A DNA stretch of 14,202 nucleotides. Origin: Lachnospiraceae bacterium (GTDB lineage Bacteria > Bacillota_A > Clostridia > Lachnospirales > Lachnospiraceae). Below the pieces are notes generated by a model. It was not told the origin of the DNA and ran no database searches. It saw only the letters and a list, made by a program, of their open reading frames with translations. Numbering within the stretch: position 1 is the first letter of the stretch; each line of letters begins with the position of its first letter. Below, piece by piece: positions 6,213 to 13,821 of this stretch. A program made the position numbers and the translations under genes. The stretch spans positions 1-14,202 of the forward strand of contig JAFTZF010000040.1 in the NCBI GenBank assembly GCA_017464645.1, in the 5' to 3' direction.

Positions 6213-8285
6213 TTCAATGGATATAAGGAGTATGGCAAATAAGCTGTACTCCTTTTTTGTTGCGTAAGGAGTCAGGCGGCGGTTCAGCACCCGGAAGGAC
6301 AGGTCGTGGTCAGTCTCTTCTCCATCCACCGTGAGAGAGCCGTGAGGATACAAGTCGATGAGACTGGAGTCCTGGCAGCTGAAGAGCAGATAGTTGGACT
6401 CATCCTGCTCCAGAGCCTCGATTTCCAGGGTGTAACGGGTGCGGCCCTGGGGAACGATCAGGTCGGTATAGATCTCGCAGGACAGCTCGTAGCCGGTACT
6501 GTTGCCGTAGAGCAGGTCATCGTAGAATACATTACCGTTCTCGTCAGAGAGGGCGATGCGGTATACGGAGGTGTTGGTCTCTACGCCGGAATTGATGAAA
6601 TACAGGTTTACCACATTAAAGGAATCCTCGGTTTCAAAGGTCTGACACCAGGTTTCGCCCGCTTCCATGTCGGGGCCGGTCTCTCCGTAGGTGCCCATGT
6701 GCTGATTTACCACAAAATCATCCTGCAGATGTTCTTCTGCAAGATAAGTATCCTTCTGGAATACCAGCGCGCCGCAGGTCACTGCCAGCAGGGCTGCAGA
6801 GGCTCCCAGGCAGGCGTAGGCTGTGCCTTTGCGGGAAAATAGCCTGGTTCCCGCCAGCTGCTCTGTACCGTCGCAGACCAGGGCATAGGCAAAGAAGGTA
6901 AACGGGATACTATAGGTGGGCGCGGTTTCCCAAAGCAGCTGGAAAGCCATGCCGCCCAGCAGATTTAAGGCGATCAGAAATACGCCGTCGGCTTTTTTGC
7001 GGCGGAAAGCAAAGAAGCAGGAGACGCAGACCAGAAACAGCTGCAGTACCCGGAGCATCTGGGAATATTCGGTCAGATAGCCGGTCTTGCTGCCCACAAT
7101 GAAGGGATGGAGCCCGTTAAAATCCGTACACAGACTGTGCTCGTAGGTAAAGAAGTCAGTTCCGTCCACCCAGCTGTTCAGCTGTTTGTCCAGCAGCAGC
7201 TGAATATTGCCGGCCAGGCCGTTTTCGGAAAGGCGTTCCTTGATAACAGAAATGGTGCCATCCAGCTTATCCTGGGCGGTGGGCAGGGAAATGGTATACT
7301 GCAGATCTGCATGGTTGAAGCTGCCGTCCCACTGAGAGCCCATCATCATAAAATGAGTCACAGGGAGAGCAGTGTCTGTGGTGTCAAATGGCACATAGTG
7401 ATTCACAATGCCCTTCCAGCCCACAAAAGATACCACGGCGGTCAGGCAGAAGGTCAGAATGGCCGGGGCATATTTTTTCAGAGTGGCCTTTTTAGGAGCC
7501 ATGGTCCAGAACAGGAAGATGGCAATAAAGGCAATGAGAGCGGTAGCCCGCACCTTAAAGCCTGTGATACACAGGATACCCATGATGCCCGCCAGAATGC
7601 AGGATTTCTTTTTGGAGTCCGTCTCCCGGATGCACAGCCACAGATACACAGCTGCGCAGGCAAAGGTCATGGATGTGGTGGCGGTATAATAATAAGGCGT
7701 CCAAACATAGGTAAAAGGAGAAATAAAGCACAGCAGCAAGAAGAATACTGCTGACTTCTGATCCTTTATCTTTTTCACAGAAAGAAATACAAAGAGCAGG
7801 GCCAGGTCGATATATACGATATTCAGCAGCTGGACTGCGGTCATATAGCGGTCAGCAGGGCAGCCAAGGGCCTTTACCAGGCTTAAGTACCAATAGGTGA
7901 TCAGGGTCAGACCGTAATTGTTGGGCACCTGGGTGAAGTAGTCGTTGAACAGGGTGGGAGAAATGGCATGGGTGTCCAGCATTTCGATGGCCTGTCCCAG
8001 CACCCAGTAGCCGTCGTAGCGGATGTTGTTGTGCATCAGCAGCACGAAGGCGACCTGCAGCAGGACTATACCGCCCCAGAGAATCCAGGTGATCCGTTTT
8101 AGAGCCGGGTCCGAAGCATTCGCAAGGAATTTCCACGCAAAGAACAGCAGCAGGAACAAGAGCAGAGCACCCGCCACAGTCATCCAGCCCGTAACTGCGT
8201 GGATCATGGTATAGCCATTTAAAAAGATCAGAAGCCCCAGAGAAACCCAGAGCAACAGTTTATGCCATAAAGAAGTTTTTGTCAT
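6135..8285 (-). CDS. Large multi-pass membrane protein, probable GT-C glycosyltransferase
   Basis: This 716-residue protein has the build of a GT-C enzyme, which uses a polyprenyl-phosphate-linked sugar to glycosylate a target outside the cytoplasm. There are about 11 to 13 hydrophobic segments, the first two at roughly 10-30 and 37-53. After the third, a short outer loop carries HNNIRYDGYW; its aspartate (D91) is in the position of the GT-C catalytic acid. The motif VPNNYGLTLITYWYL follows. A soluble region of about 150 residues near the C-terminus (from about 520; strands around TSVYRIALSDENGNVF and TRYTLEIEALE) looks like an extracytoplasmic beta-sandwich and is followed by one last helix. 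I do not recognise a named family. ATG at 8285 is preferred over 8294 because GGGAG (8296-8300) is too close to the latter. The gene has its own promoter, no visible terminator, and ends inside the convergent GT2 gene. Confidence 0.78.
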   Translation of the reverse strand: MTKTSLWHKLLLWVSLGLLIFLNGYTMIHAVTGWMTVAGALLLFLLLFFAWKFLANASDPALKRITWILWGGIVLLQVAFVLLMHNNIRYDGYWVLGQAIEMLDTHAISPTLFNDYFTQVPNNYGLTLITYWYLSLVKALGCPADRYMTAVQLLNIVYIDLALLFVFLSVKKIKDQKSAVFFLLLCFISPFTYVWTPYYYTATTSMTFACAAVYLWLCIRETDSKKKSCILAGIMGILCITGFKVRATALIAFIAIFLFWTMAPKKATLKKYAPAILTFCLTAVVSFVGWKGIVNHYVPFDTTDTALPVTHFMMMGSQWDGSFNHADLQYTISLPTAQDKLDGTISVIKERLSENGLAGNIQLLLDKQLNSWVDGTDFFTYEHSLCTDFNGLHPFIVGSKTGYLTEYSQMLRVLQLFLVCVSCFFAFRRKKADGVFLIALNLLGGMAFQLLWETAPTYSIPFTFFAYALVCDGTEQLAGTRLFSRKGTAYACLGASAALLAVTCGALVFQKDTYLAEEHLQDDFVVNQHMGTYGETGPDMEAGETWCQTFETEDSFNVVNLYFINSGVETNTSVYRIALSDENGNVFYDDLLYGNSTGYELSCEIYTDLIVPQGRTRYTLEIEALEQDESNYLLFSCQDSSLIDLYPHGSLTVDGEETDHDLSFRVLNRRLTPYATKKEYSLFAILLISIELFLILCSLRFVKASGFINQERRTVS
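6225..6258 (+). terminator. Intrinsic terminator of the amino-sugar operon, inside the opposing gene
   Basis: AAGGAGTA (6225-6232) pairs with TACTCCTT (6247-6254) around a 14-nt loop, followed by six T (6253-6258), starting 12 nt after the GT2 stop. The sequence also codes for part of the last membrane helix of the leftward gene. Confidence 0.8.
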
Positions 8286-8320
8286 CGCATTCATTCTCCC
8301 ATCTGTTTGATGTTAACTTG

Positions 8321-8349
8321 AGTATATCATTATATGGGCCCGGATTCAA
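8321..8349 (-). promoter_or_regulatory. Sigma-A-type promoter for the leftward GT-C gene
   Basis: On the minus strand, TTGAAT (-35, 8344-8349), a 17-nt spacer and TATACT (-10, 8321-8326), about 36 nt before the preferred ATG. A TATAAT also lies at 8329-8334 but lacks a good -35 at the right distance. Confidence 0.6.
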
Positions 8350-8393
8350 ACAAAACTTGGTTGCATGATTCCTCTAATTTGTTTATAATGATA
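8325..8393. repeat. 10-bp inverted repeat covering both divergent -10 regions
   Basis: TATCATTATA at 8325-8334 is repeated exactly as its reverse complement TATAATGATA at 8384-8393, 49 nt apart. Both arms coincide with -10 regions, so part of the match is expected from promoter consensus. The shared TGATA beyond TATAAT is more than consensus requires, and an operator role is only a possibility. Confidence 0.3.
8361..8389 (+). promoter_or_regulatory. Sigma-A-type promoter for the GT2/GT-C pair
   Basis: TTGCAT (-35, 8361-8366), a 17-nt spacer and a perfect TATAAT (-10, 8384-8389), about 87 nt upstream of the GT2 start. It is back-to-back with the leftward promoter, the two -35 elements being 11 nt apart. 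Confidence 0.68.
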
Positions 8394-8475
8394 CTAAGTG
8401 TATTTGCGCACAGATTTAAAAGCGGAATCACAAAAAATATTACGGAAACAAAGAAACGGGAGGAATAGAGAAGAC

Positions 8476-9204
8476 ATGGATAAGTTGTATTTGATTATGC
8501 CGGCTTACAACGAAGAGGCCAATATTGAACAAGTGATTTCCGAGTGGTACCCGGTTGTGGAGAAAATAGGAGGAGAGAGCCGTCTGGTGATCGTGGATGA
8601 CGGAAGTAAAGATCATACCTACGAGATGATGCTGGAGGCAGCCAAGACCCGGCCTTTATTCCAGCCCGTTACCAAGCCCAACGGCGGCCACGGAGCTACC
8701 GTGCTCTACGGATACCGCTATGCGCTGGAGCAGGGAGCGGACTATATTTTCCAGACAGACTCTGACGGCCAGACCCGCCCGGATGAATTCTGGCAGTTCT
8801 GGAAGCAGAGAGAGGCCTATGATATGGTCATCGGACACCGCAGCAAGCGTGAGGACGGATTCTCCCGCGTGGTGGTGACCAAGGTGCTCAAAGCAGTGAT
8901 CAGGGTATGCTTCGGCGTGTCTGTAACAGATGCCAATACCCCCTTCCGTCTCATGAAGGCTTCCACCTTAAAAGAGAATATTCACCTGGTTCCCCGGGAT
9001 TTTAATTTGTCCAACGTGATCATTTCTGTGATCTATGCCAAGAAGCAGCTGAAGGTAAAATACTTCCCCATCACCTTCCGTCCCAGACAGGGTGGTGTGA
9101 ACTCCATCAATCTGAAAAAGATTTTCAGGATCGGTCAGCAGGCAGTGAAGGATTTCCGTACCATCAACGCAGCTCTGGCAAAGGCAGAGAAGGAAAGTAA
9201 ATAG
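8476..9204 (+). CDS. GT2 glycosyltransferase, DPM1-like polyprenyl-phosphate sugar synthase
   Basis: The 242-residue protein is a lone GT-A domain resembling dolichol-phosphate mannose synthase and its bacterial counterparts, which attach a sugar from a nucleotide donor to polyprenyl phosphate at the cytoplasmic membrane face. Motifs in order: YLIMPAYNEE at 5-14, IVDDGSKDHT at 39-48, KPNGGHGATVLYGY at 67-80 and the metal-binding DSD in QTDSDGQ at 93-99. ANTPFRLM and the late FRPRQGGVNS, in the lipid-phosphate-binding position, also fit. No membrane helices follow, unlike the GT2 at 5259. ATG at 8476 is chosen: GGGAGG at 8458-8463 precedes it, and the upstream in-frame GTG at 8398 would add a basic, non-conserved stretch. 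It is followed 18 nt later by a GT-C gene, so the two probably act as donor-maker and transferase. The sugar is unknown. Confidence 0.86.
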   Translation: MDKLYLIMPAYNEEANIEQVISEWYPVVEKIGGESRLVIVDDGSKDHTYEMMLEAAKTRPLFQPVTKPNGGHGATVLYGYRYALEQGADYIFQTDSDGQTRPDEFWQFWKQREAYDMVIGHRSKREDGFSRVVVTKVLKAVIRVCFGVSVTDANTPFRLMKASTLKENIHLVPRDFNLSNVIISVIYAKKQLKVKYFPITFRPRQGGVNSINLKKIFRIGQQAVKDFRTINAALAKAEKESK

Positions 9205-9222
9205 GAGTCAAGGACACGAGCT

Positions 9223-11187
9223 ATGATAAAAAAGATTCACAACACTCTGGTACAGATCGTACAAAAGGGTTACTGGGTATTTTTTGCAGCCGCCTGTATT
9301 GCACTGGCATTGTTTTGCTTCTGGCGTCTGGATGTGAAATACGTGGATTCCTGGGATGAAGCCCGTCACGGAGTCAATGCCTATGAGATGATTCAAAATG
9401 ACAACTACATTCAGCACACCTACAATTATGAGGTGGACGACTGGAACCTGAAGCCCTCCCTCAGCTACTGGGGCATTTTGCTGGGTTTTGGTATTTTCGG
9501 ATATGGCGTATTCGGCCTGCGGTTTTACTCGGCCCTGTGCTACCTGCTGACGGGTATCGCTGCCAGTCTGTTTGTGAAAAAGAAGAGCAAGGTGGGCTCT
9601 ATTCTGGTGCTGGGCTTTTTCTGCGCCAATACCCTGCCTTTGTATGCGCACCTGGCCCGGGCGGGAGATGCGGACAGCCTGTATCTCATGCTGTTCACCT
9701 TTGCTATGCTGGCCATGCTGCAGATCCCGAAAAATAAAAAGTATCTCTATGTGTGCGGCCTGTGCTTTTCCCTGGCCTTTCTCACCAAGAGCTGGCATGC
9801 GGGCATGATCGCAGCCATTGGCGGCCTGTATCTGCTGCTTACAGGAGAGATCCGCCGGATCCGTCTGAAGGAATGGCTGATCTTCCTGGCATGCATTTTC
9901 GTACCGCTGCTCATCTGGTTTGGCTGGCGCTATCAGGCAGATGGCTTCACCTTCTTAAAGCAGATGGTAGAGGTGGACCTGCTGGCCCGCACCGGTACAG
10001 ACAATTACGAGGGACACAGCTATCCTTTCTCTTTCTACTGGGATACGGTCCTTGGAAATACCGCGTATATCTATCCCTGGATCGTGGGAGTCTGCGCTGC
10101 GGCAGCTGTGGGACTGGTGATCTATTGGGCTTGGAGACGCAAAAAGAATGCAGCGTCAGGAAATACCGAAGCGGAGGAAAAATCCGCTGCTCAGCCGGAT
10201 GCTGCAGAGAACCCGGTTTCCGGAAAAGAGCCGGGTAAGCTGGCTCTGGGACTGGCCTTGTGGTTTGGAATCACCTTTTTTGGATTCTCAGCCATGAAGA
10301 CAAAACTCATCTGGTACTGTTATCCGGCCATCGTTCCGCTGTTTGTGGCAGCGGCACTGGCGCTTGGCTGGCTTATTGAATACGGCTTCGGCAAAACAAA
10401 GGAAAGTGGTGTGAAGCCATGTCTGCCCCAGCTTCGCAGCGCCGGACAGATCCTGCTGGCGGCAGGCTGCATGATCTGGGTGGCTCACTTTATGAAGGTG
10501 ACCTATGACACAGCCATTGTGGGGATCCACGGCGACGGATTCCAGGATTTCCTGCAGGAGAGCGCAGATCAGGACAGCGCGTACGCAGGGCGGACGGCTT
10601 ACATCCAGGTAGTGGGAGAGAAGGCGGAGCAGCTGGGCGACTGGGATCAGAATCGTCTGTTTCTGGCGGAGATCAGCGGCAACTTCCGGTGTCAGGATGG
10701 AGGCGTGGAAGCCTTTTTGGAGGCGAACGAAGACTGCGTCCTGTATATCGAGACTGCCTATTATGAAGAGTACCGGGAACAGCTGGAGGATTATGAGATC
10801 CTGTACGAGGATCTGAAACATCCGTATTTTCTGCTGGGAAAACAAAAAGGACAGGCACTCATGGCAAAGTACTCGGAAGGGGACATAAGGCCTTTTTCCT
10901 ATGAAGAGGTGCTGAAAAGACATAAAGGACAACCCGGTGTATGGCAAGATGGCTTTGATAATACTTCGGAAGTAGAGCTTAGCAGTGTTCAGGATGTGAT
11001 TGAACGAGCCAGAATGGAACTTAGTAAGGCATATGATGAAAATGACGGTGTAAAAGTACGCTACGATGACGAGGCAGATATGTGGGAAGTGTGGTTTTAC
11101 ATTGATGACGATGAAGTGGCAGGCGGAGACATAAGCATATATCTGGATAGTAAAGGAATCACCCACCTTACTGTCGCTGGGGAGTAG
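9223..11187 (+). CDS. ArnT/PMT-like GT-C membrane glycosyltransferase with an unusual C-terminal extension
   Basis: This 654-residue protein belongs to the GT39/GT83-like superfamily, which transfers sugars from polyprenyl phosphate to lipids, glycans or proteins on the outer membrane face. After the first helix (about 19-34) the outer loop has SWDEARHGVNAYEM: D45-E46 is the catalytic acid pair seen as DE-R-Y/H in ArnT. KPSLSYW at 77-83 matches the conserved KPPLYYW. About ten helices run to residue 425, interrupted at about 305-335 by a charged, low-complexity loop. A soluble domain follows to about residue 545 (ending YFLLGKQKG), where relatives would be expected to stop. Another 108 residues continue in frame, with a compact last domain of different codon use. 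AAGGA at 9210-9214 sets the start. The gene probably shares a transcript with the GT2 before it. I see no terminator before the rmlB promoter. Confidence 0.82.
   Translation: MIKKIHNTLVQIVQKGYWVFFAAACIALALFCFWRLDVKYVDSWDEARHGVNAYEMIQNDNYIQHTYNYEVDDWNLKPSLSYWGILLGFGIFGYGVFGLRFYSALCYLLTGIAASLFVKKKSKVGSILVLGFFCANTLPLYAHLARAGDADSLYLMLFTFAMLAMLQIPKNKKYLYVCGLCFSLAFLTKSWHAGMIAAIGGLYLLLTGEIRRIRLKEWLIFLACIFVPLLIWFGWRYQADGFTFLKQMVEVDLLARTGTDNYEGHSYPFSFYWDTVLGNTAYIYPWIVGVCAAAAVGLVIYWAWRRKKNAASGNTEAEEKSAAQPDAAENPVSGKEPGKLALGLALWFGITFFGFSAMKTKLIWYCYPAIVPLFVAAALALGWLIEYGFGKTKESGVKPCLPQLRSAGQILLAAGCMIWVAHFMKVTYDTAIVGIHGDGFQDFLQESADQDSAYAGRTAYIQVVGEKAEQLGDWDQNRLFLAEISGNFRCQDGGVEAFLEANEDCVLYIETAYYEEYREQLEDYEILYEDLKHPYFLLGKQKGQALMAKYSEGDIRPFSYEEVLKRHKGQPGVWQDGFDNTSEVELSSVQDVIERARMELSKAYDENDGVKVRYDDEADMWEVWFYIDDDEVAGGDISIYLDSKGITHLTVAGE
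10966..11184 (+). other. C-terminal domain of the GT-C protein resembling a small stand-alone (immunity-like) protein
   Basis: Residues 582-654 form a compact alpha-beta unit: a helix (VQDVIERARMELSKAY), then strands with YDDEADMWEVWFY, GGDISIYLD and KGITHLTVAGE. The W-x-V ... GGD ... YLD ... G-I pattern recalls small NTF2-fold or YbbC/YhhH-type immunity-like proteins, which is a memory-based resemblance, not a search result. The coding sequence from about 10861 is richer in A/T and in codons such as ATA, AGG and CGA than the rest of the gene. This suggests that a foreign segment was joined in frame. Confidence 0.4.
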
Positions 11188-11208
11188 GTCCGCACCTGCG
11201 TAAATTGG

Positions 11209-11237
11209 TTGAACTTGTCAAAACTTTATGATATAGT
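11209..11237 (+). promoter_or_regulatory. Probable promoter of the rml operon
   Basis: TTGAAC (-35, 11209-11214), a 17-nt spacer and TATAGT (-10, 11232-11237) with TGA before the -10. The rmlB start is about 34 nt downstream. The -35 is only four of six, and an overlapping TTGTCA with other spacings is possible. Confidence 0.5.
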
Positions 11238-11270
11238 TAGATAGAATAAATAATATGGAGGCATTATGTC

Positions 11271-12350
11271 ATGAGAACTTATCTCGTTACAGGCGGCGCC
11301 GGTTTTATCGGCTCCAACTATATTCACTATATGTTTCGTAAATACGGAGATACCATCCGCATCATCAATGTGGACTGCCTGACCTACGCAGGCAATCTGG
11401 AAAACCTGAAGGATGTGGAAGATCAGGACAATTACACCTTTGTAAAGGCTGACATCCGTGACCGGGAGGCCATTGAGAAGATCTTTGCAGAGAATGAGAT
11501 TGACCGTGTGGTACACTTTGCGGCAGAGAGCCATGTAGACCGCAGTATCCGCAACCCGGAGGTTTTCGTGGAGACCAATGTACTGGGTACCCTGGTGATG
11601 CTGAACGCAGCAAAGAAGGCATGGGAGCTGCCCGACGGAAGCTACAGGGAGGACAAGCGCTTCCTCTATGTTTCTACGGATGAGGTGTACGGATCCCTGG
11701 AAGAAGGGGATACTTATTTCTATGAGACCACTCCCTTTGCGCCTCACAGCCCCTATTCTGCAAGCAAGGCATCCGGCGATATGCTGACCCAGGCTTATTA
11801 TGATACTTACAAGTTCCCGGCCAACATCACCAGCTGCAGCAACAACTACGGCCCTTACCAGTTCCCGGAAAAGCTGATCCCCCTGATCATCAACAATGCG
11901 CTTCAGGGCAAGAAGCTGCCGGTGTACGGCGATGGCAAGAATGTGCGTGACTGGCTGTATGTGGATGACCATGCAAAGGCTATCGACATGGTACAGGAGA
12001 TGGGACGCTTAGGACAGCGCTACAATGTAGGCGGTCACAATGAGAAGCAGAATATCGAGATCATTCATATTATTCTGGACACCCTGCAGGAGATGCTGCC
12101 GGAGGGAGATCCCCGCAAGGCACTGGTAAGCAAGGATCTGATCACCTATGTGGAGGACCGCAAGGGCCATGACCGCAGATATGCCATTGCTCCTGACAAG
12201 ATCAAAGAAGAGATCGGCTGGTATCCGGAGACCATGTTCAAAGAGGGTATCCGCAAGACCATTGCCTGGTTCTTTGAGAATGAAGAGTGGATGAAGCATG
12301 TGACCAGCGGTGATTACCAGAAATATTATGCGGAGATGTACAAAGCATAA
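11271..12350 (+). CDS. rmlB: dTDP-glucose 4,6-dehydratase RmlB
   Basis: RmlB converts dTDP-glucose to dTDP-4-keto-6-deoxyglucose with bound NAD, the branch-point intermediate for rhamnose and for the 3-amino sugars expected from the operon at 3736. The 359-residue protein is a standard extended short-chain dehydrogenase: TGGAGFIGS at 7-15 binds NAD, AAESHVDRSI follows at 85-93, the catalytic triad stretch STDEVYG (T136, D137, E138) is complete, and Y162xxxK166 (YSASK) is present. SNNYGPYQFPEKLIP and GDGKNVRDWLYVDDH are family signatures. Length is usual. GGAGG at 11257-11261 lies 9 nt before the ATG; a closer ATG at 11265 reads only two codons and is rejected. It heads the rmlB-rmlA-rmlC run. 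Confidence 0.97.
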   Translation: MRTYLVTGGAGFIGSNYIHYMFRKYGDTIRIINVDCLTYAGNLENLKDVEDQDNYTFVKADIRDREAIEKIFAENEIDRVVHFAAESHVDRSIRNPEVFVETNVLGTLVMLNAAKKAWELPDGSYREDKRFLYVSTDEVYGSLEEGDTYFYETTPFAPHSPYSASKASGDMLTQAYYDTYKFPANITSCSNNYGPYQFPEKLIPLIINNALQGKKLPVYGDGKNVRDWLYVDDHAKAIDMVQEMGRLGQRYNVGGHNEKQNIEIIHIILDTLQEMLPEGDPRKALVSKDLITYVEDRKGHDRRYAIAPDKIKEEIGWYPETMFKEGIRKTIAWFFENEEWMKHVTSGDYQKYYAEMYKA

Positions 12351-12389
12351 AAGATACGAGAAAAATCCGAAAATGGAGGACACGATACA

Positions 12390-13259
12390 ATGAAAGGTAT
12401 TATTTTGGCCGGAGGCGCAGGTACAAGACTGTATCCGCTGACCAAGGCGATTTCCAAACAGATCATGCCGGTTTATGATAAACCCATGATTTATTATCCC
12501 TTATCTACACTGATGCTGGCGGGAATTCGGGAGATCCTGATCATCTCTACGCCCCGGGATCTGCCGGTGTTTGAGGATCTGTTTGGAGACGGCTCCCAGC
12601 TGGGTCTGGAGATGCACTATGCAGTGCAGGAGTATCCCAGAGGGCTGGCAGATGCGTTTATTATCGGCGCAGACTTTATCGGTAGCGACAGTGTAGCGCT
12701 GGTGCTGGGCGACAATATTTTCTATGGTCAGAGCTTCTCCCAGGTGCTGAAGCGTGCAGCGGCCAGAGAGAGCGGAGCCACCATTTTTGGTTACTATGTA
12801 AAGGACCCCAGAGAGTATGGTGTAGTAGAGTTTGATGAGGAGGGTAAGGCTCTGTCTATCGAAGAGAAGCCGGCCAACCCCAAATCCAACTATGCAGTAC
12901 CGGGTCTGTACTTCTATGACAATGATGTAGTAGAGATTGCAAAGAATGTAAAGCCCTCTGCCCGCGGTGAGATCGAGATCACCAGTATCAACAATGAGTA
13001 TCTGCGCAGAGGCACTCTGCAGGTGGAGACCCTGGGCCGTGGCTTTGCATGGCTGGATACAGGCAATCACGATGCACTGCTGGATGCGGCAGACTTTGTG
13101 GCAGCTTTCCAGAAACGTCAGGGACTGTACATTTCCTGTATTGAAGAGATTGCTTACCGCCGTGGATTCATCGACAGAGAGCAGCTGCTGAAGCTGGCAG
13201 AGCCCCTGATGAAGACTGCCTATGGCCAGTATCTGGTGGACGTAGCCAACGGGTTATAA
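12390..13259 (+). CDS. rmlA: Glucose-1-phosphate thymidylyltransferase RmlA
   Basis: RmlA joins dTTP and glucose-1-phosphate to give dTDP-glucose, the entry step of the pathway. The 289-residue protein shows the nucleotidyltransferase signature [13 protein letters not shown] at 6-18 with the catalytic arginine R13, followed by SKQ and [14 protein letters not shown], the magnesium-binding LGDN (D107), EEKP at about 156-159 and the late [13 protein letters not shown] loop. All are intact and length is normal for the short RmlA type. It lies 39 nt after rmlB with no promoter between, and has GGAGG at 12375-12379. The product is probably shared between rhamnose synthesis here and the amino-sugar operon to the left. 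Confidence 0.97.
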   Translation: MKGIILAGGAGTRLYPLTKAISKQIMPVYDKPMIYYPLSTLMLAGIREILIISTPRDLPVFEDLFGDGSQLGLEMHYAVQEYPRGLADAFIIGADFIGSDSVALVLGDNIFYGQSFSQVLKRAAARESGATIFGYYVKDPREYGVVEFDEEGKALSIEEKPANPKSNYAVPGLYFYDNDVVEIAKNVKPSARGEIEITSINNEYLRRGTLQVETLGRGFAWLDTGNHDALLDAADFVAAFQKRQGLYISCIEEIAYRRGFIDREQLLKLAEPLMKTAYGQYLVDVANGL

Positions 13260-13269
13260 GGAGTAAGAG

Positions 13270-13821
13270 ATGGGAAAGATTACAGTAGAGACATGTGAGA
13301 TAGAAGGTCTGAAGGTGATCACCCCGACAGTGTTCGGAGATGAACGTGGTTACTTCATGGAGACCTATAATTACAACGATTACAAAGCGGCGGGTATAGA
13401 CATGGAATTCGTCCAGGACAATCAGTCTGCCTCCAAAAAGGGCGTATTGCGTGGCCTGCATTTCCAGATCAATTATCCTCAGGACAAGCTGGTGCGGGTA
13501 GTCAGCGGAGAAGTGTTTGATGTGGCTGTGGATCTGCGGGAAGGCTCTGCCACCTACGGAAAGTGGTACGGTGTGCGTCTGTCCGCAGAGAATAAAAAGC
13601 AGTTCTTTATTCCCAAGGGCTTTGCTCATGGATTTTTAGTACTGTCTGATTACGCAGAATTTGCTTACAAGTGCACGGATTTTTACCATCCGGGCGATGA
13701 AGGCGGCCTGCTCTGGAGCGATCCGGACATTGGTGTAGAGTGGCCCATTCCCGAAGGAATGGAGCTGACCATTTCCGAAAAGGACACCAAGTGGGGCGGC
13801 ATTAAGGAGTTGAAAAAATAA
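13270..13821 (+). CDS. rmlC: dTDP-4-dehydrorhamnose 3,5-epimerase RmlC
   Basis: RmlC epimerises C3 and C5 of dTDP-4-keto-6-deoxyglucose, committing it to dTDP-L-rhamnose. The 183-residue cupin has GDERGYFME at 23-31, GVLRGLHFQ with the catalytic base H64, KLVRV at 73-77, FIPKGFAHGF at 113-122 and the catalytic tyrosine in FAYKCTDFY (Y133). WSDPDIGVEWP near 149-159 carries the aspartate that supports the histidine. Its AAGGAG site overlaps the rmlA stop, so translation is tightly linked. The rhamnose pathway still needs RmlD, which is not in the window. Confidence 0.96.
   Translation: MGKITVETCEIEGLKVITPTVFGDERGYFMETYNYNDYKAAGIDMEFVQDNQSASKKGVLRGLHFQINYPQDKLVRVVSGEVFDVAVDLREGSATYGKWYGVRLSAENKKQFFIPKGFAHGFLVLSDYAEFAYKCTDFYHPGDEGGLLWSDPDIGVEWPIPEGMELTISEKDTKWGGIKELKK

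Noticed and set aside
8398..8475. Upstream GTG start for the DPM1-like GT2
   Set aside because: It lies only 9 nt after the predicted -10, so it would sit at or just beyond the transcription start with no ribosome binding site. The ATG at 8476 has GGGAGG upstream and begins at the conserved GT2 fold.
10288..11166. A 292-codon open frame on the minus strand opposite the ArnT-like gene
   Set aside because: The plus-strand frame has family motifs and a good ribosome binding site; the minus-strand translation is cysteine- and histidine-rich without motifs.
11226..11972. A 248-codon minus-strand frame opposite rmlB
   Set aside because: It is antisense to a certain rmlB and has no start signal or recognisable domain.
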